A stretch of DNA of 64,000 bases, taken from positions 558,001-622,000 of the forward strand of contig NZ_JAELXV010000003.1 in the NCBI RefSeq assembly GCF_016427535.1, written 5' to 3'. Positions within the stretch are counted from its first letter, which is position 1, and the number at the start of each line of letters is the position of its first letter. Shown piece by piece: positions 60,143 through 64,000 of the stretch. The DNA comes from Hymenobacter sp. BT559. GTDB taxonomy: Bacteria; Bacteroidota; Bacteroidia; Cytophagales; Hymenobacteraceae. Position numbers and translations under genes: made by a program. Below the pieces are notes generated by a model that saw only the letters and a list, made by a program, of their open reading frames with translations, did not search any database and was not told the DNA's origin.

Positions 60143-62782
60143 TTATTGCTTGATGGTGAGCGGCTTACCTAGGTAGGCCACTTGCTTGCTGGGCTTGCCA
60201 AAGGCCTCTCCCAGCCCGGTGGTTTCGCTCACCCACACGATGTTGAAGACGCGCCGCTTCAGCGCGCCGGGGTAGGCGCCCAGTTGCGGGCCGATGGTCA
60301 GGGTGCGGCGCTTTTCATCCCACGCAAAAGGAATGGCAGTGTACTGGCCCTGCTCGTAGCGGTAGCTGTCGCCCTCGTCTTCGTAGAGCGTAAACCGGCC
60401 GTCGGCGCCGGCGTACACCCTGATTTCTAGCGTGTCAGCCGTTTTTTGCCCGGTGTATTGCAGGCGTTTGCCTAGGGGCACAATGGCGCCGGCTTTCACA
60501 AAAACCGGGGTCGTGGCCATAGGCGCCGGGGCCGTGATGGTTTGTCCGCCCGCGTGGCGCTGGCCGGTCCAGAAGTTGTACCACGCCCCACCCTGGGGCA
60601 GGTACACGGGCCACTCGGTGCGGCCCGGCGCCGTGACGGGCGCCACCAAAAACGCCGGCCCAAACAGGTACTCCCCGGCCTGCTTGCGGGCAGTGGTATC
60701 GGTCCGAAAATCCATGACCAAGGGCCGCATCAGCGTCGAGCCCTGCACGTGCACTTGCCAGGCCGCCGAGTAGAGGTAGGGTAGCAGGCGGTAGCGCACG
60801 TCCAGCAGCTGCCGGATATTGGCCTCCACCACGGGGCCGTTTTTCCAGGGCTCGGTCTCAGTTTGGTAGCCGTGCACCCGGAAAATGGGCGTGAAGGCAC
60901 CCCATTGGTACCAACGCATCAGCAGCTCGTTGTACTGCGGGTCGTTGTACTGCCCGGCGCCCGGCCGGAAAAACCCGCCGATGTCGGTAGTCCAGTACGG
61001 CAGGCCGGTGATACTGAAGCCTAGCCCCGCCGGAATTTGGCGGCGAAACGTGTCCCAGGTGCCCCCAATATCGCCCGACCAGCTGATGGTGCCGTAGCGC
61101 TGCTGCCCCAAAAAAGCCGAGCGCGTGAGGATGCACACGCGCTTGTCCTGGGTGGCGGCGCGCTGCCCCTCGTACACGGCTTGGTTCACAAAAAGCGGGT
61201 ACGTGAGCCGGTAAAAATCGCCCGGCCCCAGGGCGAGCTGCTTGCCGTGCAGGGCATCGTTTTCGGGCTCCGTGGCGTCGAGCCACCACGAATCGACCCC
61301 GTACCGGAACAGGTGCTGGTTGATAGCCGCCCAGTGCGCCTTGCGAGCGGCGGGGTTCGTGAGGTCGAGCCAGGGACTATTCGGGATGTAGAAGTTATTG
61401 GCGACGTGGCTTTTGCCGATGTCCGATTCCTTGTTCAGGTTCTCCCACACCGAAATATTGAAGCGGGTGTGCTGGGCGTGCAGGTTCTGCATCAGGGCGG
61501 CCGGGTCGGGGTAATGGGCTTCGTCGAATTGCATGACGCCCCACCCGTATTTGCCCCAGTACTGCCAATCCTGCACAATCACATCTATGGGGATATTGCG
61601 CCGCCGAAACTCTTGCACCGTTTCCTCTAGGTGCGCGCTGGAAGTGTACCGCTCGCGGCACTGCCAAAAGCCGTAGGCCCATTGCGGCAGCAGCGGCACC
61701 TGGCCCGACAAGTTGCGGTAGGTGCGAATAACTTCGTCGGCCTGCGGCCCATAAAACACCACGTAATCGAGCAGCTTGGCATTGGGCGAGCGAAACGTGG
61801 TAAGCCCATTTACCCGCTTGTAGGTGACGCGGGGGGTGTTATTGGCCTTGCAAATGACCTGCACGGTGTGCGCCCCCGCCTTCAGCGCCACTTGGGCGCT
61901 GGCCGTGGGTGGCAGCCAAAAATTACGTTGGTCGAGGCACGCTACCCCGTCGATGGCCACGTAGTGCCGGTTGCCCATCGCGCCCAGGTCGAGCATCAGC
62001 GAATAGGTACCGGTCGCGGGCAGCGTAAACGTGCCGGTGTAAGTGGCCTGGTCCTGCGCTACTTTTTGGGTGCCATTGGCGGTGGTGGCATCCACTGCGG
62101 TGCCTGTGGCGGCTGTTTCGGGCTGCTTTTCGAGGGCGATGGGCGCATCGGCTGGGTTGAAGTCGGTGAGCCCGTATTGATGCCACAGCAGGCCGTAGCC
62201 CTTGCTAGAATACAGAAAAGGCAGCGCAATCTGGGTGTTCACCTGCGTGAGCTGCCGGGTCACGCCGCGCAGGTTGAAGTGCCCATCCTGAAACTGCCCC
62301 AGGCCCAGCAGCAGCTCATCCGGGCTGGTTTGGAACTGCTGCTGCGCCACCACGTTGGCTTCGCCCAGCACGGGCTCGGCCGGTAGCAGGCGGGTAGTAG
62401 GCTGCTCGCGTAGAAACACCTGGCCGGCGTTGTTCAGGTAAGAAATTGAGCCGGTGGCCTTGTCCACGCGCACCCGCACTTGCTTGGTAGCTAGCTCCAC
62501 CGCCGTGCCCGTTTCCGTGGTTTTGAAAGCGGGCGCTCGGAGCTGGCTCGTCAACACCAATTCGGGCGGCGCAGGCAGCGCTCCTTGCGCGTACTGCACC
62601 CGAATGGCGTTTTCGGCCAGCGGCCGCAACACCAGCTGCCCTTTGGCCAAGGCAATCGTGACCCGGTCGGCGCTCGGCTTGTAGCTCCGAAAGCTTTGGC
62701 CAAACCCCACAATCGGCCAGCTCACGAGCACTAGCAAGCAAGCGGGCTTTATTCGGAGCAAGGCGAAGCAGCGGTGGAGCAT
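60143..62782 (-). CDS. GH31 enzyme with inserted PA14 domain (alpha-xylosidase-like)
   Basis: An 879-residue exported enzyme. The N-terminal beta-sandwich is interrupted by a PA14-like domain (~225-320, TYTGTFTLPATGTYSLML). The TIM barrel follows, with the nucleophile aspartate in DSWWLDATEPEND and the acid/base in SWSGDIGGTWDTFRRQ. A PA14 insertion at this place is known in alpha-xylosidases of the GH31 family that act on xyloglucan, so xylosidase is likely, with alpha-glucosidase as the alternative. It belongs to the same minus-strand run as GH67 and GH43. The signal peptide is PACLLVLVSWPIVGFGQ. Confidence 0.93.
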   Translation of the reverse strand: MLHRCFALLRIKPACLLVLVSWPIVGFGQSFRSYKPSADRVTIALAKGQLVLRPLAENAIRVQYAQGALPAPPELVLTSQLRAPAFKTTETGTAVELATKQVRVRVDKATGSISYLNNAGQVFLREQPTTRLLPAEPVLGEANVVAQQQFQTSPDELLLGLGQFQDGHFNLRGVTRQLTQVNTQIALPFLYSSKGYGLLWHQYGLTDFNPADAPIALEKQPETAATGTAVDATTANGTQKVAQDQATYTGTFTLPATGTYSLMLDLGAMGNRHYVAIDGVACLDQRNFWLPPTASAQVALKAGAHTVQVICKANNTPRVTYKRVNGLTTFRSPNAKLLDYVVFYGPQADEVIRTYRNLSGQVPLLPQWAYGFWQCRERYTSSAHLEETVQEFRRRNIPIDVIVQDWQYWGKYGWGVMQFDEAHYPDPAALMQNLHAQHTRFNISVWENLNKESDIGKSHVANNFYIPNSPWLDLTNPAARKAHWAAINQHLFRYGVDSWWLDATEPENDALHGKQLALGPGDFYRLTYPLFVNQAVYEGQRAATQDKRVCILTRSAFLGQQRYGTISWSGDIGGTWDTFRRQIPAGLGFSITGLPYWTTDIGGFFRPGAGQYNDPQYNELLMRWYQWGAFTPIFRVHGYQTETEPWKNGPVVEANIRQLLDVRYRLLPYLYSAAWQVHVQGSTLMRPLVMDFRTDTTARKQAGEYLFGPAFLVAPVTAPGRTEWPVYLPQGGAWYNFWTGQRHAGGQTITAPAPMATTPVFVKAGAIVPLGKRLQYTGQKTADTLEIRVYAGADGRFTLYEDEGDSYRYEQGQYTAIPFAWDEKRRTLTIGPQLGAYPGALKRRVFNIVWVSETTGLGEAFGKPSKQVAYLGKPLTIKQ

Positions 62783-62924
62783 GTTGGCTTTTTAAGTAGA
62801 ATGAGTGACCTAGGTCCGCTTTGGTGGGCAAGAACACTACTTGCTTAAATGACGGGGCTCCCAGGGCTGCCGAGCCTAGGAGCTTCGCAGCATAAGTAGA
62901 AGCTAGCTTCTAGGTCCGACTTGC

Positions 62925-64000
62925 TTACTCGAACTTGACCCAGTCAATCTCGACGGGCGTGTTCGTTTTAGATGAAACGACCAGCGTGTGCGTGCCGGGC
63001 TTGAAGGCGGACAAGGGCGCTTTTATTTCTCGCCACTGGCTGCCCTTGGGCACAGTGACTTGGGCCAGCACCGGGCCGGTAGCTCCGTCTGCCCGCAGCT
63101 GCACCGTAGCGCCGGCCGCCGCCATCGTGCGCAGCGTCACCGTCTTGAGAGCCTGTTTGCCAAAGGCTACGCCGTTGTATTGCACCCAGCCCTGGTTGTT
63201 GGCAAATATGGTTTTCCAGCCCTGAAACTTGTTGGCAGTATCTAGGAAGGCGATGTTCGCACCACTGCTGCTCAAGCGGCTGTAGCGGTCCAGTTGAATT
63301 TTCTGCTTGGCATCGGTTAGGCCCACACCGCGCAGAGTGGGCGTCACTTTCCGAATGGCGCCGTCGGGCTCAAAGAATAGGCTATCGATGCGAACCGAGC
63401 GGTTTTTGTCGAAAGCGGGCGACAGGTCGTTGTGGTGATAGAACAAGTACCATTGGTTCTTAAGCTCCAGCAGGGAGTGGTGATTGGTCCAGCAGCCCGT
63501 CGGCGATTCGTCCATAATCACGCCCTTCACCGTGAAAGGACCTAGGGGGCTGGTGCTGGTAGCGTATTCGAGGCGCTCAGTCTTGTTCTCGACGTGCGGA
63601 TAAGTCAGGTAATAAATTCCTTTGCGCTTAAACAAGTACGGACCTTCCTTCAGTCCCTTAGTCGGCAGCTCGCCCAGCGTAACGGGCTCTGAGGCTAGCT
63701 CCAACATGTTTTCCTTCAGCTTCGCCCCGTAGATATTGCCCTGCGACCAGTACAGGTACGCCTGCCCATCCTGGTCGATAAACACGTTGGGGTCGATGCC
63801 ACGCACGCCCTTGATGGGCAGCGGCTGCGGCACAAACGGCCCGGTGGGCTTGTCGGCCACGGCCACCCCCACGGTGAAGCCTTTGCTCACGGTCGTGTCC
63901 TTGGGGGTGGTTGGGAAGTAGAAATAATACTTGCCGTTGCGCGCGATGCAGTCAGGCGCCCACATGCTGTAGCTATCGGGCTTCACCCAAGGCACCTTAT
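62925..64000 (-). CDS. GH43 enzyme with C-terminal CBM6, N-terminus beyond the window
   Basis: The frame is open to the right edge, so the signal peptide and first blade, including the catalytic base, lie outside. Visible parts are DSYSMWAPDCIARNGKYYFYF, the second acidic residue in GIDPNVFIDQDG, and the acid in LKEGPYLFKRKGIYYLTYPH. Residues ~235-358 form a CBM6-like beta-sandwich with the typical ending VEIDWVKFE. This combination is common for arabinofuranosidases. It is the first visible gene of the run and is separated from GH31 by 142 bp. Confidence 0.9.
   Translation of the reverse strand, partial: KVPWVKPDSYSMWAPDCIARNGKYYFYFPTTPKDTTVSKGFTVGVAVADKPTGPFVPQPLPIKGVRGIDPNVFIDQDGQAYLYWSQGNIYGAKLKENMLELASEPVTLGELPTKGLKEGPYLFKRKGIYYLTYPHVENKTERLEYATSTSPLGPFTVKGVIMDESPTGCWTNHHSLLELKNQWYLFYHHNDLSPAFDKNRSVRIDSLFFEPDGAIRKVTPTLRGVGLTDAKQKIQLDRYSRLSSSGANIAFLDTANKFQGWKTIFANNQGWVQYNGVAFGKQALKTVTLRTMAAAGATVQLRADGATGPVLAQVTVPKGSQWREIKAPLSAFKPGTHTLVVSSKTNTPVEIDWVKFE

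Overview
The window looks like a chromosomal segment of a GC-rich Bacteroidota, most likely Hymenobacter or a close relative (order Cytophagales). The evidence is a SusC/SusD pair, several Bacteroidota-type -7 promoter boxes (TAnnTTTG) close to start codons, few Shine-Dalgarno sites, family content such as DUF5687, GH97, GH67 and a BtuG-like lipoprotein, and best resemblance of most proteins to that group. I see no rRNA, insertion sequence, prophage or CRISPR array. Two tRNA genes are present: Gly(CCC) at 39.7 kb and Lys(UUU) at 46.4 kb.

Layout: 0-2.3 kb, end of a DUF1800 gene and its usual DUF1501 partner. 2.4-7 kb, a small membrane protein, an outer-membrane barrel, a large secreted lamin-tail protein and a VOC protein. 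7.2-10.3 kb, asd, then an unrecognised membrane-anchored helical-repeat protein coupled to an alpha/beta hydrolase. 10.4-14 kb, a kinase-like phosphotransferase, a frameshifted small gene and a DUF5687/ABC exporter. 14-19.5 kb, an S41 peptidase and a copper-handling group (Met/His-rich outer-membrane protein, Cys-rich four-helix protein, HMA-AraC fusion regulator). 20-23.6 kb, a cobalamin riboswitch driving a BtuB-like receptor and a BtuG-like surface lipoprotein. 23.8-29.7 kb, a DNA glycosylase between two palindromic repeats, a CDF exporter, and an Nramp importer behind DtxR/MntR-like operators, followed by a TonB receptor. 30-34.6 kb, SusC/SusD with a mosaic SusC. 34.7-39.6 kb, a zinc-ribbon protein divergent from a B12-binding radical SAM enzyme, a lipoprotein, a GNAT and a small membrane protein.

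39.7-44.5 kb holds a nucleotide-synthesis block on the minus strand (pyrB, pyrC, purE, purK). In front of pyrB sits a promoter, a leader reading frame and an intrinsic terminator in the geometry of a translation-coupled attenuator. 44.9-49.6 kb carries small genes, an esterase and an MFS transporter. 49.8-64 kb is a polysaccharide-degradation region: GH1-like and GH97 on the plus strand, then a convergent minus-strand run of GH43-CBM6 (cut by the window edge), GH31, GH67, GH43, a tandem CE1 esterase and GH43. Together these fit removal of arabinose, glucuronic acid, xylose and acyl decorations from glucuronoarabinoxylan or related hemicellulose.

The most unusual sequence-level signal is the palindrome CCTAGG. 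I counted about 115 copies by hand, against roughly 20 expected from base composition, and it occurs in genes, intergenic regions and even the centre of a terminator. Other second-look items are the pyrB leader, the low-GC block inside susC, several families of long intergenic inverted repeats, and the riboswitch-BtuB-BtuG locus.
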